From assembly GCA_027486585.1 (NCBI GenBank), contig JAIXOU010000003.1:53535-117534 (forward strand): a stretch of 64,000 nucleotides of DNA, read 5' to 3'. A program made the position numbers and the translations under genes. The notes below the pieces were generated by a model, which was not told the origin of the DNA, ran no database searches, and saw only the letters and a list, made by a program, of their open reading frames with translations. Below, piece after piece: positions 19,231 through 27,649 of this stretch (positions within the stretch are counted from its first letter, which is position 1; every line of letters starts with the position of its first letter). Source of the DNA: Verrucomicrobiaceae bacterium (lineage in GTDB: Bacteria; Verrucomicrobiota; Verrucomicrobiia; Verrucomicrobiales; Verrucomicrobiaceae).

Positions 19231-20286
19231 ATGGCAGCTGTAAATCAAGAACCCGACTCACGCTGGATGCATCTCGCGCTGGATCAAGCCAAGCGCGGTG
19301 TGGGCATGACCAGTCCGAATCCGCCTGTGGGAGCAGTGCTTATTTCACAGGGAAAAATCATTGGCCAAGGCTACCACCGAAAGGCAGGTCAGCCGCACGC
19401 TGAGATCGAAGCGATTAATGAAGCGCAGACGTTCAATCCAAAGCTACTGCGTGGCGCGACCTTGTTTGTGACCTTAGAGCCTTGCTGCACGCAAGGTCGC
19501 ACGGGGCCGTGTACTGAGGCGATCAAGGCCTGCGGCATCAAGCGCGTGGTTTGGGGTGCACAAGATCCCAACCCATCTCACCTCGGCCGAGCCCAAGAGA
19601 TTTTGAGCTCTGCTGGCATCTCAGTGACCACCGGAGTCTTGGAAGCCGACTGTCGTGAAATCATCCGACCTTTTGCGAAGTGGGTGACGACGAAGATGCC
19701 TTATGTGATTGCCAAAGTCGGTCAAAGCCTAGATGGCCGGATCACACGCCCGCCGGGTGAAGGTCAGTGGCTGACCAGTGAAGCAGCGCGTGCTCATGCG
19801 CTCAGACTTCGTTCAAGAGTGGATGCCATCATTGTTGGTGCTGGAACAGTCCGGCAGGATAATCCTAAGTTGACCATGCGTGATGGTGGGACGGCAGATA
19901 AAGAGCAGCCATTGCGAGTCATTCTTTCCCGCAGCTGTGATTTACCGGAGACTTCTCATGTCTTTACAGATGAACATAAAAGTCGCACCTGGGTGCTCCG
20001 TGATCTGGAGTTCCCAGAAGTGCTTCTTGAGTTAGGCAAGCATGGAGTCCTGAACGTGCTGGTCGAAGGTGGTTCAGATATTCTTGGACAAGCTTTTAGA
20101 CATCGTTGTGTCGATGAGGTTTATTGTTACATCGCACCGCTGCTCTGTGGTTCTGGACTGACAACGCTGGGTGGTCTGCCACTCGCTGAATCAGTATCTC
20201 TAGACCATGTGAAAATCATGCCGATTGGTGACAATGTGTGCATCTCAGGGCACGCAGTATACGCAAAAACGCCTGATCAATCATGA
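19231..20286 (+). CDS. ribD: Bifunctional riboflavin deaminase/reductase RibD
   Basis: It carries out the deaminase and reductase steps of riboflavin synthesis. The N-terminal deaminase has TSPNPPVGAV, zinc ligands in H56-A-E and the two Cys of EPCCTQGRTGPC (C85, C94). The C-terminal reductase begins near residue 150 with MPYVIAKVGQSLDGRI and includes VLVEGGSDILGQAF. The length of 351 residues is normal. No FMN riboswitch is visible in the 69-base upstream gap. Its stop overlaps the start of the next gene in ATGA, suggesting translational coupling. Confidence 0.96.
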   Translation: MAAVNQEPDSRWMHLALDQAKRGVGMTSPNPPVGAVLISQGKIIGQGYHRKAGQPHAEIEAINEAQTFNPKLLRGATLFVTLEPCCTQGRTGPCTEAIKACGIKRVVWGAQDPNPSHLGRAQEILSSAGISVTTGVLEADCREIIRPFAKWVTTKMPYVIAKVGQSLDGRITRPPGEGQWLTSEAARAHALRLRSRVDAIIVGAGTVRQDNPKLTMRDGGTADKEQPLRVILSRSCDLPETSHVFTDEHKSRTWVLRDLEFPEVLLELGKHGVLNVLVEGGSDILGQAFRHRCVDEVYCYIAPLLCGSGLTTLGGLPLAESVSLDHVKIMPIGDNVCISGHAVYAKTPDQS

Positions 20287-20819
20287 GTCGGCCAGCTGTT
20301 ATTTTTGACCGAGATGGTGTGGTGAATGTCTCGCCAGGCGCAGGCTATGTACTGCGCTGGGAAGACTTTCATTTTTCAGCGGGTATCATTGATGCCCTTC
20401 GTCTCTGTCGTGATCGCGGTTACGCGACCATTTTAGCGACGAGTCAGCAGGGCGTGGGTAAAGGTCTCATGTCGAAGCAGGACCTAGATACGATCCATGC
20501 TAAAATGCAGGCAGAGCTGCAAAAGCACGACGCTCAGTTTGACGGTATTTACGCCTGCACCTGTTTAAAGACAGACCCAGATTGCCTGTGTCGGAAACCA
20601 AGTGCAGACATGATTTTGCGTGCTGCAGACGATCACGATTTGGATCTGAGCCGCAGTCTTCTGGTGGGAGATGCCGATCGTGATATTGAGATGGGAATGA
20701 ATGCAGGTGTGCCCGTCACCATCCGGATTGAAAGTGAGAACCCTCACAGAGTCATGGCCACACGGACATTACCAGATACCGAAAAGCTCCGAGCCGTGCT
20801 GGAAAGTTTCTTGCTGTGA
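20283..20819 (+). CDS. HAD-IIIA phosphatase, GmhB/HisB-N type
   Basis: 178 residues. HAD motif I is DRDGVVN, motif II lies in LATSQQGVGKG, a Cys-rich zinc loop is seen in CTCLKTDPDCLCRKPS, and motif IV is VGDADRDIEMG. This pattern fits D-glycero-manno-heptose-1,7-bisphosphate 7-phosphatase or the phosphatase half of HisB; the sequence alone does not decide between them. Coupling to ribD raises the alternative that it supplies the dephosphorylation step of the riboflavin pathway, done in other bacteria by HAD phosphatases. That is inference from context only. Confidence 0.85.
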   Translation: MSRPAVIFDRDGVVNVSPGAGYVLRWEDFHFSAGIIDALRLCRDRGYATILATSQQGVGKGLMSKQDLDTIHAKMQAELQKHDAQFDGIYACTCLKTDPDCLCRKPSADMILRAADDHDLDLSRSLLVGDADRDIEMGMNAGVPVTIRIESENPHRVMATRTLPDTEKLRAVLESFLL

Positions 20820-20851
20820 TCGTTGTCCGATAGCGTCGGCTTTCGAATTTA

Positions 20852-20956
20852 GACAAAATAGAATTATCTTCGACAAAAATACGAAAGGCCAAAATAAATT
20901 AGACAAAAACTTTGACAAAAGTCCGAGTTACAGGATTGTTTCAGTGTTCACTGAAA
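20852..20956 (+). promoter_or_regulatory. GACAAAA repeats and 18-base palindrome upstream of ECF sigma gene
   Basis: GACAAAA occurs at 20852, 20872, 20902 and 20914, with a variant GCCAAAA at 20888; the first three are spaced by 20 and 30 bases, near whole helical turns. A TTGACA lies at 20912-20917. A near-perfect palindrome TTTCAGTG-TT-CACTGAAA lies at 20939-20956, 30 bases before the ATG. No good -10 box accompanies the TTGACA. The arrangement suggests binding sites controlling the sigma gene. Confidence 0.45.
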
Positions 20957-20986
20957 GTTCGTTCAACCAGTCGCTAAACTAACGCC

Positions 20987-21583
20987 ATGACTCAAAGCCC
21001 AGATGAAATCCTCATCGATGTCCAAGTGCAAGAAGATATGCGCTTAATTCAGTTGATCGCTGAGAGAGATGTAACAGCCTACCAGACCTTCTACAAAAGG
21101 TATTCTGGACTCATCTTTGCCTCCATTTCCAATGTCCTCAATGATCACCACGATACAGAGGACGTCATGCAGGAAGTCTTGGTGCAGCTTTGGAACAAGG
21201 CTCATCTCTATGAGCCACGGAAAGGCAAACCGCTCACTTGGCTGACTACAATGGCCCGTAATCGTGCCATTGATAAAATCCGCTCCAAGCAACGCCGTTC
21301 CCGTCTCAATGATGATTTTGAGACAGAAAGCAAAGGTGTCCAACCTGAGTTCGACGAATCAGGTCTGGAAGCACTCGAGGTCAAAGAAAGAGACGGTCTT
21401 GTCATGCGAGCTGTGGCTAAGCTCAATCCAGATCAGCGCGAGGCCATCAAACTTGCCTACTTCAGTGGACTCACGCAGGCAGAAGTTGCTGAGCGTCTCA
21501 ATGAGCCGCTAGGAACCGTCAAAGCGCGCATTCGCCGTGGGGTCAATCGTCTGGAATCTTTGATTAAGCCACGCATGGTATGA
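20987..21583 (+). CDS. ECF-family RNA polymerase sigma factor
   Basis: 198 residues with region 2 (AYQTFYKRYSGLIF, DTEDVMQEVLVQLW, LTWLTTMARNRAIDKIR) and region 4 (LNPDQREAIKLAYFSGLTQAEVAERL to GTVKARIRRGVNRL). It directs RNA polymerase to alternative promoters. No anti-sigma gene is adjacent: the next gene is an oxidoreductase, so control may be at transcription through the upstream repeats or by an unlinked partner. It starts at the ATG at 20987; no Shine-Dalgarno sequence is seen. Confidence 0.93.
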   Translation: MTQSPDEILIDVQVQEDMRLIQLIAERDVTAYQTFYKRYSGLIFASISNVLNDHHDTEDVMQEVLVQLWNKAHLYEPRKGKPLTWLTTMARNRAIDKIRSKQRRSRLNDDFETESKGVQPEFDESGLEALEVKERDGLVMRAVAKLNPDQREAIKLAYFSGLTQAEVAERLNEPLGTVKARIRRGVNRLESLIKPRMV

Positions 21584-21626
21584 GATATTCGTGACTGATT
21601 CGTTCAGTTCACGCGTTCTCATTTCC

Positions 21627-22523
21627 ATGAAAATAGGTATCACAGGCGCTAGCGGTATGATTGGTCAAGGTCTTAGCGCCTTGGCTTTGGCTTCTGATCA
21701 CGAAATCATCGGTTATTCGCGCAGGCCATCGTCTCAAGTGCCCCTAGTGACCCGGTCCATGGTGTCATCTGCCACGCAGGTGTTGCCAGAGACAAAGTTA
21801 GACGCGCTGGTTCATTTAGCGGGTGAGTCCTTGTTGGGCTTGTGGACAGCCGCCAAACGGGAACGCATCTGGAAAAGCCGAGTTGAGTTGACCAAGCGAG
21901 TCATTGCCGAACTGCGCACTTGGCAGCCCGCCAATCGTCCTAGCGTGCTTCTCTGTGCCTCTGGCATTGGTTATTATGGCAATCGCGGAGATGAAGTTCT
22001 AGAAGAGAACAGCCACGCTGGAACGGGTTTTTTGGCCGATCTTTGTCGTGAATGGGAAGCTGCTGCGCGAGAGGCTAGCAGCCTCGGCATCCGCGTTGTC
22101 TTATTGCGCACTGGCGTGGTGCTAGGTGAGCATGGTGGTGCCTTTCCACTCATGAAATTGGCGTTTCGTTTCGGCCTCGGCGGACGTTTTGGATCAGGCA
22201 AGCAGTGGATGTCTTGGCTCCATGAACAGGATCAGGCCAGCCTGATTTTATGGGCGATTGAGAATGAGAGCGTGATCGGCCCTATGAATCTCTGTGCTCC
22301 ACATCCGGTGACAAATGCGGGCTATACGCGACAGCTTGCAGCCCAGTTAAAGCGTCCTGCTTTTCTGCATGTCCCGGCTTTTGCTCTGAGATTGGCGGCT
22401 CGCGGACTTGCTGATGAGATGCTTCTGGGTAGCCAGCGAGCCTTTCCTCGCGTTGCCACAGATTTAGGCTATAAATTCGCCCATCCAAATCTCTCAGATG
22501 CTTTTTCAGCGCTGGATGGATGA
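21627..22523 (+). CDS. TIGR01777-family NAD(P)-dependent epimerase/oxidoreductase
   Basis: 298 residues from the ATG at 21627. A Rossmann start, KIGITGASGMIGQGLSALAL, is followed by the family signatures LVHLAGESLLGLWTAAKRE, CASGIGYYGNRGDE, LRTGVVLGEHGGAFP and GSGKQWMSWLHEQD, and a C-terminal DUF1731-like part. This is the SDR39U1/YfcH group of extended short-chain dehydrogenases; the substrate is not established. An in-frame GTG start at 21591 is possible, but adds residues before the nucleotide-binding strand. Confidence 0.92.
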   Translation: MKIGITGASGMIGQGLSALALASDHEIIGYSRRPSSQVPLVTRSMVSSATQVLPETKLDALVHLAGESLLGLWTAAKRERIWKSRVELTKRVIAELRTWQPANRPSVLLCASGIGYYGNRGDEVLEENSHAGTGFLADLCREWEAAAREASSLGIRVVLLRTGVVLGEHGGAFPLMKLAFRFGLGGRFGSGKQWMSWLHEQDQASLILWAIENESVIGPMNLCAPHPVTNAGYTRQLAAQLKRPAFLHVPAFALRLAARGLADEMLLGSQRAFPRVATDLGYKFAHPNLSDAFSALDG

Positions 22524-22539
22524 TTTATTTTAGCTCACT

Positions 22540-23418
22540 ATGTCCGCCTCACAGACCACCATCGCTGTCATTTATGATTATGATCAGACCCTGAGCCCGA
22601 CCTACATGCAGGATGAGACGCTCTTCCCGCATTTTGGAATCAATCCGACGCAGTTTTGGAAAAAGAGCCGCGAGTTGGTGGATAAGGAAGGTTATGACGG
22701 CGAGTTGGCCTACCTAAAATGCATGCTGGATTATTTGAGCATGGATCGCCCTACCAACGATGAACTGCGCTCTCTTGGGGCAAAGTTGCGATACTTCAAG
22801 GGCGTGCCAGAAGTCTTCGAAGAACTGAATCACACTCTCAGCAATCAGCATCGAACTTTGGGTATCAAGATCGAGCACTACATTGTCTCCTCGGGTTTGA
22901 AAATCCTATTGGATGGCAGTTCGCTGGCTCCTTATGTGAAGCGCATCTTTGGCTGTGAGTTCGGTCAGGATCAGGATGGTCGCATCAGCTTCCCCAAACG
23001 GGTCATCAGCCACACGACCAAGACCCAGTACCTTTTTCGCATCAACAAAGGCATGTTAGAGCCCCATGAAGATGTGAACGATCACATGGACCCAGAGCTC
23101 CGGCCCATCCCCTTTCAAAACATGATTTATGTCGGTGATGGTCCAACCGATGTGCCCTGCTTCACCCTCATGAAACGTTACGGTGGTCACGCCATCGCTG
23201 TCTATAATGCGGAGGAGCAGAACCGATCCAGCTTCCGTAAATGTTATCAGCTCAATGCCCTAGCAGACCGTGTGAAACACATCGCCCCAGCCGATTACCG
23301 CGCTGGCAGTCATTTGAGATTATTGCTTGAGGAGATGATTCTCGACATGGCAGACGGCATCGTCCGGCGGAAGAAGCTGGAGATCGAAGAGGGCACCGTC
23401 TCAGCGCCGCATTTTTGA
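22540..23418 (+). CDS. HAD-superfamily hydrolase, phosphoserine-phosphatase-like
   Basis: 292 residues. Motif I is DYDQTLS, with a long alpha-helical cap after it. Motif II is around HYIVSSGLK, a conserved Lys follows in SFPKRVISHTTK, and motif IV is YVGDGPTDVPCF. The family is a HAD hydrolase close to the phosphoserine phosphatase-like clade; the substrate is unknown. It starts 16 bases after the oxidoreductase stop and slightly precedes the cysteine desulfurase, so these genes are probably one operon. Confidence 0.85.
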   Translation: MSASQTTIAVIYDYDQTLSPTYMQDETLFPHFGINPTQFWKKSRELVDKEGYDGELAYLKCMLDYLSMDRPTNDELRSLGAKLRYFKGVPEVFEELNHTLSNQHRTLGIKIEHYIVSSGLKILLDGSSLAPYVKRIFGCEFGQDQDGRISFPKRVISHTTKTQYLFRINKGMLEPHEDVNDHMDPELRPIPFQNMIYVGDGPTDVPCFTLMKRYGGHAIAVYNAEEQNRSSFRKCYQLNALADRVKHIAPADYRAGSHLRLLLEEMILDMADGIVRRKKLEIEEGTVSAPHF

Positions 23419-23423
23419 TTCGG

Positions 23424-24572
23424 ATGGCTGCTTACTTTGATTACAACGCAACGACTCCTGTCCACGCTGCTGCACGTGAGGCCTGGCTAAAGGCTAGTGA
23501 TGAGCATTGGCAGAATCCATCCAGCCTTTATCGTGAGGCGGGCCTGACAGCTCAGGCCTTGGAAGCAGCTAGAGAGCGATTGGCAGATCTACTTGGAGTA
23601 GAGCCTGAACGCGTCGTTTTTACCTCTGGTGCGACAGAGTCTAACAACACCTTATTTTCTGGTCTAGCCAAGTGTTTGGCACCCGATGCTTGTGTCGCCA
23701 TTTCAGCCATTGAGCATCCCTGTGTTCGGGAAGCAGCACGTGTCTGGCTGGGGCGGCATCGCGTGGTTGAGATTCCGGTCAACGAAGACGGCGTAGTAGA
23801 AGTCGAAGTGCTTCAAGATATTCTAAAACGACATCAGCCAGCGCTGGTTTCCATCATGGCCGCAAATAATGAAAGTGGCGTTTTGCAACCCTGGCAGGAA
23901 CTCCTCAAAGTCTGTCGCCAAACGGGTGTCCGCTTTCATACAGATGCAGCACAGTGGATTGGGAAGCTGAAAAGTACGGCCTTTGGTGCATGTGATTACA
24001 TCACTGGAAGCGCGCACAAATTTGGCGGCTCTAAAGGTGTGGGCTTTCTTGTCGTCGCCGATGCTGATGAAGCTTTTCCGCTGTTTCATGGTGGCCCCCA
24101 GGAGCAGAGTCGTCGTGCAGGAACAGAGAATTATCCAGGCATTGAAGCGATGGTGACAGCGTTGGAGTCGGTCACGCCAATAATCGCTGAGGTGAGTGCC
24201 AAACAGACGTTACTGCGCGATGCATTCATCATGCAAATGCAGACCCAATTCGTAGGTTTAAGAGTCATCAGTGAAGGTGCCCCGAGATTATGGAACACCG
24301 TACTTATGGTCATGCCACGTCATGACAATTTAAAATGGTTGACGCGGCTCTCTCGCCTGGGCTTTGCCATCTCGACTGGATCAGCCTGCAGCAGTGGCAA
24401 AGAAGGATCTTCCGCAGTGGTACAGGCCTTGGGTGCGAGTTGGGAAGAATTACGTCGAGTTGTACGTGTCAGCGGTGGTTGGGAAACGACTGTTGCTGAA
24501 TGGCAGGCGTTGGCTGCTGCCTTTGCTGAAGCAGGTCAGAGCCTGGACTCTGGCGGCCGCCCAGGAATCTGA
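23424..24572 (+). CDS. Cysteine desulfurase (NifS/IscS class)
   Basis: A PLP enzyme of 382 residues that takes sulfur from cysteine for Fe-S clusters or thiolation. The N-terminus AAYFDYNATTPV is diagnostic. The PLP lysine is in GSAHKFGGSKG, and the catalytic Cys is in STGSACSSGKEGSS. The start is the ATG at 23424; an in-frame TTG lies 9 bases upstream, inside the preceding gene. No iscU or sufBCD genes are nearby, so its acceptor is unknown. Its 3' end overlaps the convergent FAD monooxygenase gene by 37 bases. Confidence 0.92.
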   Translation: MAAYFDYNATTPVHAAAREAWLKASDEHWQNPSSLYREAGLTAQALEAARERLADLLGVEPERVVFTSGATESNNTLFSGLAKCLAPDACVAISAIEHPCVREAARVWLGRHRVVEIPVNEDGVVEVEVLQDILKRHQPALVSIMAANNESGVLQPWQELLKVCRQTGVRFHTDAAQWIGKLKSTAFGACDYITGSAHKFGGSKGVGFLVVADADEAFPLFHGGPQEQSRRAGTENYPGIEAMVTALESVTPIIAEVSAKQTLLRDAFIMQMQTQFVGLRVISEGAPRLWNTVLMVMPRHDNLKWLTRLSRLGFAISTGSACSSGKEGSSAVVQALGASWEELRRVVRVSGGWETTVAEWQALAAAFAEAGQSLDSGGRPGI

Positions 24573-25762
24573 GCTTGAGGTAAGCGACTGAATGGCCCTG
24601 TCTTCCCGCCGGCCATGGTGGCGGTCATTTCACGACGTAACACGGGCAGCGCATTGACGATCGGAAATACGGCATCTCTTATCCAACCCAGTGGCAGCCA
24701 ATCCGATTGGAATAAGGGTGTCGTCCATCGTGTCGCGAATTGATAGAATCGGAGATGTTGACGACGCCTCTTTGAGTATTGGTCCAGGGCATCTTCCAGC
24801 GGATGTTGCTGCAGAGTCTCGGCAAGGCAAGCCGCATCCATGAGGGCTAAATTGACCCCTTGTCCGAGCTGTGGACTCAGCGCATGGGCCGCATCCCCGA
24901 GCAGTGCCACACGATTGCCATGCCATTGCTTCATGCGCACATCGTGATACACCGCGGTAGCGATTTGCTGATGACTTTCGATCTGATTTAAAAAGGATTC
25001 AGCTTGGGGCGTTAGCCGCAGAACTTGCTGCTTCCAGTGGTCTAAAGATCCCTCACGCCACGCTGGAATCTGATCAATGCGGATACTCCAGAAAAGACTC
25101 AGAAGATCGTCACGGGTTCCAGTGGGCAAATAGCCATTCAGTTCACGAGTGGAGCCTACGCATTGCCAGAGCACCTGGGGATCAAATTCAGGCGTGCGTT
25201 TACCCATGAACCACAGCGCACCCCATGGATATCGACTGACCTTGGCTGGCACGCCACTTTGTTCCCGCATGGTGGAATGAGCACCATCGCAGATGAGGAG
25301 CAAATCATAGGGGCCGTGTGTTTGCCCAGACTGATCGTGTAAAACGGGGCGCTCGCTCGGAGCACGGCTGAGTCGCCTCATTTCGGTATTCCAGTGAATG
25401 GCCACACCCGCAGACTCAGCTGCGGATAATAGCACATCGAGCAAAGTAGCCCTATGAGTGCCCGCACCATAAAGATCCTGCCCAAGTTCACTGTAAGGTA
25501 AGTTGAGCAAAACGCGCCCCGAATGTGTTCGGCAATAGAGTTTGCTAATGGGTACGATGTGAGGCAGCAACGCCTCACTTAGTCCCAACTGATGTAACAC
25601 GGCGAGTCCTGTGGGCTGCAAAAGAAAGCCAGCACCGACGCTTAGCTTTTTCTCAGCCCGCTCAAACAAAGTGACCTCATGTCCAGCGCGCGCGAGAAAG
25701 ATCGCCGCTGCCGGCCCAGCAGTGCCCGAGCCGATGATGCCAATGCGAAAAGAAGCAGACAT
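24536..25762 (-). CDS. FAD-dependent monooxygenase, PHBH/UbiH-like
   Basis: 408 residues. The FAD dinucleotide motif GIIGSGTAGPAAAIFLARAG and its ending acid (LFER) are at the N-terminus, the DG motif is in LLICDGAHSTMREQ, and the second FAD motif is GDAAHALSPQLGQGVNLALMDA. This is the aromatic hydroxylase group, which oxidises phenols or quinone precursors with NAD(P)H and oxygen. The substrate is unknown. The C-terminus overlaps the cysteine desulfurase gene tail to tail. No neighbouring gene suggests a catabolic pathway. Confidence 0.9.
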   Translation of the reverse strand: MSASFRIGIIGSGTAGPAAAIFLARAGHEVTLFERAEKKLSVGAGFLLQPTGLAVLHQLGLSEALLPHIVPISKLYCRTHSGRVLLNLPYSELGQDLYGAGTHRATLLDVLLSAAESAGVAIHWNTEMRRLSRAPSERPVLHDQSGQTHGPYDLLLICDGAHSTMREQSGVPAKVSRYPWGALWFMGKRTPEFDPQVLWQCVGSTRELNGYLPTGTRDDLLSLFWSIRIDQIPAWREGSLDHWKQQVLRLTPQAESFLNQIESHQQIATAVYHDVRMKQWHGNRVALLGDAAHALSPQLGQGVNLALMDAACLAETLQQHPLEDALDQYSKRRRQHLRFYQFATRWTTPLFQSDWLPLGWIRDAVFPIVNALPVLRREMTATMAGGKTGPFSRLPQAQIPGRPPESRL

Positions 25763-25845
25763 TCCTGTTGTTCCACCGCATGACTGCTTTTAGCAACAAA
25801 GGGAATCACTTTCGTCAGGGTTTAAGAGGAAATTCCACTGAGTTT

Positions 25846-26580
25846 TTATCGCGGCGGATTGTCTGAATCCAGGAAGTAAATCCAATGCTGCACAAAGAAG
25901 CGTTTCTCAGTGGGTAGCAGTTCGTCCGCTGTGCCGATGAGCGGCCGCAGGGAAGTGGACATTTGCAGTGTGACTACGGTGAAAAGGATGATCCATAGCT
26001 TCAGGTAGCTTTTGCTTTGCAGGCCTAGACTGCCGGCCGCGTTAAGGAGCAGACGTGTGCCGAAGTACATGCCGATGACCCAAAAGATGAGGGCTAAAAA
26101 GCCCATGAAACCAATGGAATCTGTTGAGGTGCTAAACACCCAGATAACCGGTGCAAAGCCGAGCATTAAGAGTCCGCTTAGTGCGACCATGCTGAGCAAA
26201 ACGGAGACGATTTGATGCAGGCGTGCATTCAGTCCGTCAAGGGCGCTGAAGATGTAAAGGCTCGGCAAACAAATCATCACGGCAACGATCATTCCGACCG
26301 TGATTTTCAGCGGTGCCGCCCAAAGCTGGGTGCCGCCGGAGAAGCTGCCTAAAAGAAGACCAAAGACGGAGAGAGATACGATCATGATGATCAGCAGGCG
26401 TAGTGCGACAGCACTGTTTCCTGACTGACAGGCATGCAACAAACGACCTGGATGTTTGAGCAGGTTTTCCATGATGTTAGCGAGAGTCGTTGGACCTTCC
26501 ATAGGCTCGATTGCAAAGTTCGAGACTTGTTTTGGCAACGCAGATGGCGAAGCCGATTCTGGTGTGGGTTCTGTATTCAT
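25846..26580 (-). CDS. Multi-pass membrane protein, Yip1-like, paralogue of 26626-27417
   Basis: 244 residues: a soluble N-terminal stretch of about 60, then five or six hydrophobic helices (LLIIMIVSLSVFGLLLGSF; ITVGMIVAVMICLPSLYIF; IVSVLLSMVALSGLLMLGF; FMGFLALIFWVIGMYFGTRL; LWIILFTVVTLQMS) and a hydrophilic tail with TSLRPLIGT. The tail matches the NLRPFFGNP element of the upstream protein, and the topology is the same, so the two are probably an old duplication. The function is not known. The gap of 45 bases to the upstream gene suggests one transcript from the promoter at 27418-27462. Confidence 0.75.
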   Translation of the reverse strand: MNTEPTPESASPSALPKQVSNFAIEPMEGPTTLANIMENLLKHPGRLLHACQSGNSAVALRLLIIMIVSLSVFGLLLGSFSGGTQLWAAPLKITVGMIVAVMICLPSLYIFSALDGLNARLHQIVSVLLSMVALSGLLMLGFAPVIWVFSTSTDSIGFMGFLALIFWVIGMYFGTRLLLNAAGSLGLQSKSYLKLWIILFTVVTLQMSTSLRPLIGTADELLPTEKRFFVQHWIYFLDSDNPPR

Positions 26581-26625
26581 AGGGTTATGATGTTATGGTT
26601 TATGGGATGTTTGAGCTGAGGAAAG

Positions 26626-27417
26626 TTAGCGTGCATTCAAGCGCCTTAGCGCCAAAAACATGGGCACGATGAGGGCGATCAGGAAGAGCCAGAGCATTAG
26701 ACTGGTGATGGAACCGGAGGCCCCAGAAAGCATAGTCCAGACGGACTCATAAAAATTGCCATTAAAGGGATCAGCCCGCAGAAATTGAACCGGTAATTGA
26801 GGGTTCCCAAAGAAGGGACGCAGATTGTAAGAAAGCTGTGCTCCGACAAAAAGGTTGCCAGCTAGCCAAGAAATGAGCGTTCTCCAGCCGATGCTGACAT
26901 TGCCGGAGAAGGTTTGGATCAGACGTAGCAGTTTGTGATTGGCCACGATGCCCGCAAAGGCAATGATGGCGGTGTTAAATAACAGAAACAGCCGATACCA
27001 ATCCGAGGCACCTGTTTGACCAGGTCGTGGTGAATCGATGACAAGAGCTATGATGATCGGGCTGAGCGAGCCAACGATGAGACCAAAGATGGCAAAGCTC
27101 ATCAAGCAGGCAGTCATGGTTTGCTTAAATGACATTCCAGAGCCTAGCAACTGCCCCAACATGCCATTGATCATCCCATTCACGGCTAGAGTCAGAAAGA
27201 TCAACAGGGGCATTTTTATAGCCACAAAAACACCTTGAAGTGGAGCCCTCCAAAGTCCGAGACCAAAGCCATAAGCCGCACATCCGGCGATGATCGCCAG
27301 GATCAGTGGAGCCGCCGAATGGACAGTCAACGGCTCACGTAACCAAGCCGCTAATAGCGCAGGCTCACCACGTGCCAAAGTCTTCAGCTTGGAAAGAATG
27401 GCGGCTGGCGATCTCAT
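26626..27417 (-). CDS. Multi-pass membrane protein, paralogue of 25846-26580
   Basis: 263 residues with about six hydrophobic helices: LILAIIAGCAAYGFGLGL, MPLLIFLTLAVNGMINGML, CLMSFAIFGLIVGSL, LFLLFNTAIIAFAGIVA, the region near TLISWLAGNLF, and SLMLWLFLIALIVPMFLAL. I place the start at the ATG at 27417. The in-frame TTG at 27462 is excluded because it is the -35 box of the gene's own promoter, and the predicted transcript start lies downstream of it. With the ATG the leader is only about 10 bases, so the mRNA is nearly leaderless. The function is unknown. Confidence 0.8.
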   Translation of the reverse strand: MRSPAAILSKLKTLARGEPALLAAWLREPLTVHSAAPLILAIIAGCAAYGFGLGLWRAPLQGVFVAIKMPLLIFLTLAVNGMINGMLGQLLGSGMSFKQTMTACLMSFAIFGLIVGSLSPIIIALVIDSPRPGQTGASDWYRLFLLFNTAIIAFAGIVANHKLLRLIQTFSGNVSIGWRTLISWLAGNLFVGAQLSYNLRPFFGNPQLPVQFLRADPFNGNFYESVWTMLSGASGSITSLMLWLFLIALIVPMFLALRRLNAR

Positions 27418-27462
27418 AACTTTGTTGTGCAAAGTTATATACTTTGTGAAACAAAGTGTCAA
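27418..27462 (-). promoter_or_regulatory. Sigma70-type promoter with two palindromic operators
   Basis: On the minus strand: TTGACA (27462-27457), a 17-base spacer, then TATAAC (27439-27434). Palindrome 1, ACTTTGTTTCACAAAGT (27457-27441), fills the spacer. Palindrome 2, AACTTTGCACAACAAAGTT (27436-27418), covers the end of the -10 box and the expected transcript start, and stops at the ATG. Both share ACTTTG-N5-CAAAGT, with centres 22 bases apart. This is the layout of a strongly repressed promoter. The regulator is not encoded next to it. Confidence 0.85.
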
Positions 27463-27649
27463 GACAAATAGATTTGAACACAGTTTCTGAAGCCGTGGTC
27501 AAAGCAGGCCACTCACAAAACCATCAAAAACGAACGAGAAAATGGTTATACTTCGCCGGCCGTTTGCCTGCTTCTAAAAAAACTTACGGAGTAAAGACTC
27601 AATAAAGAATTTAAATCGACAGAGTTCGTTAGACCATCAGGTATAATGT
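27463..27649. other. Intergenic region, no gene seen
   Basis: The stretch between the operator promoter and the small lipoprotein gene holds no convincing coding frame, RNA or hairpin. Confidence 0.5.

Noticed and set aside
27418..27462. TTG start 15 codons upstream of the membrane protein gene
   Set aside because: The TTG is part of a TTGACA -35 box, and the predicted transcript begins after it.
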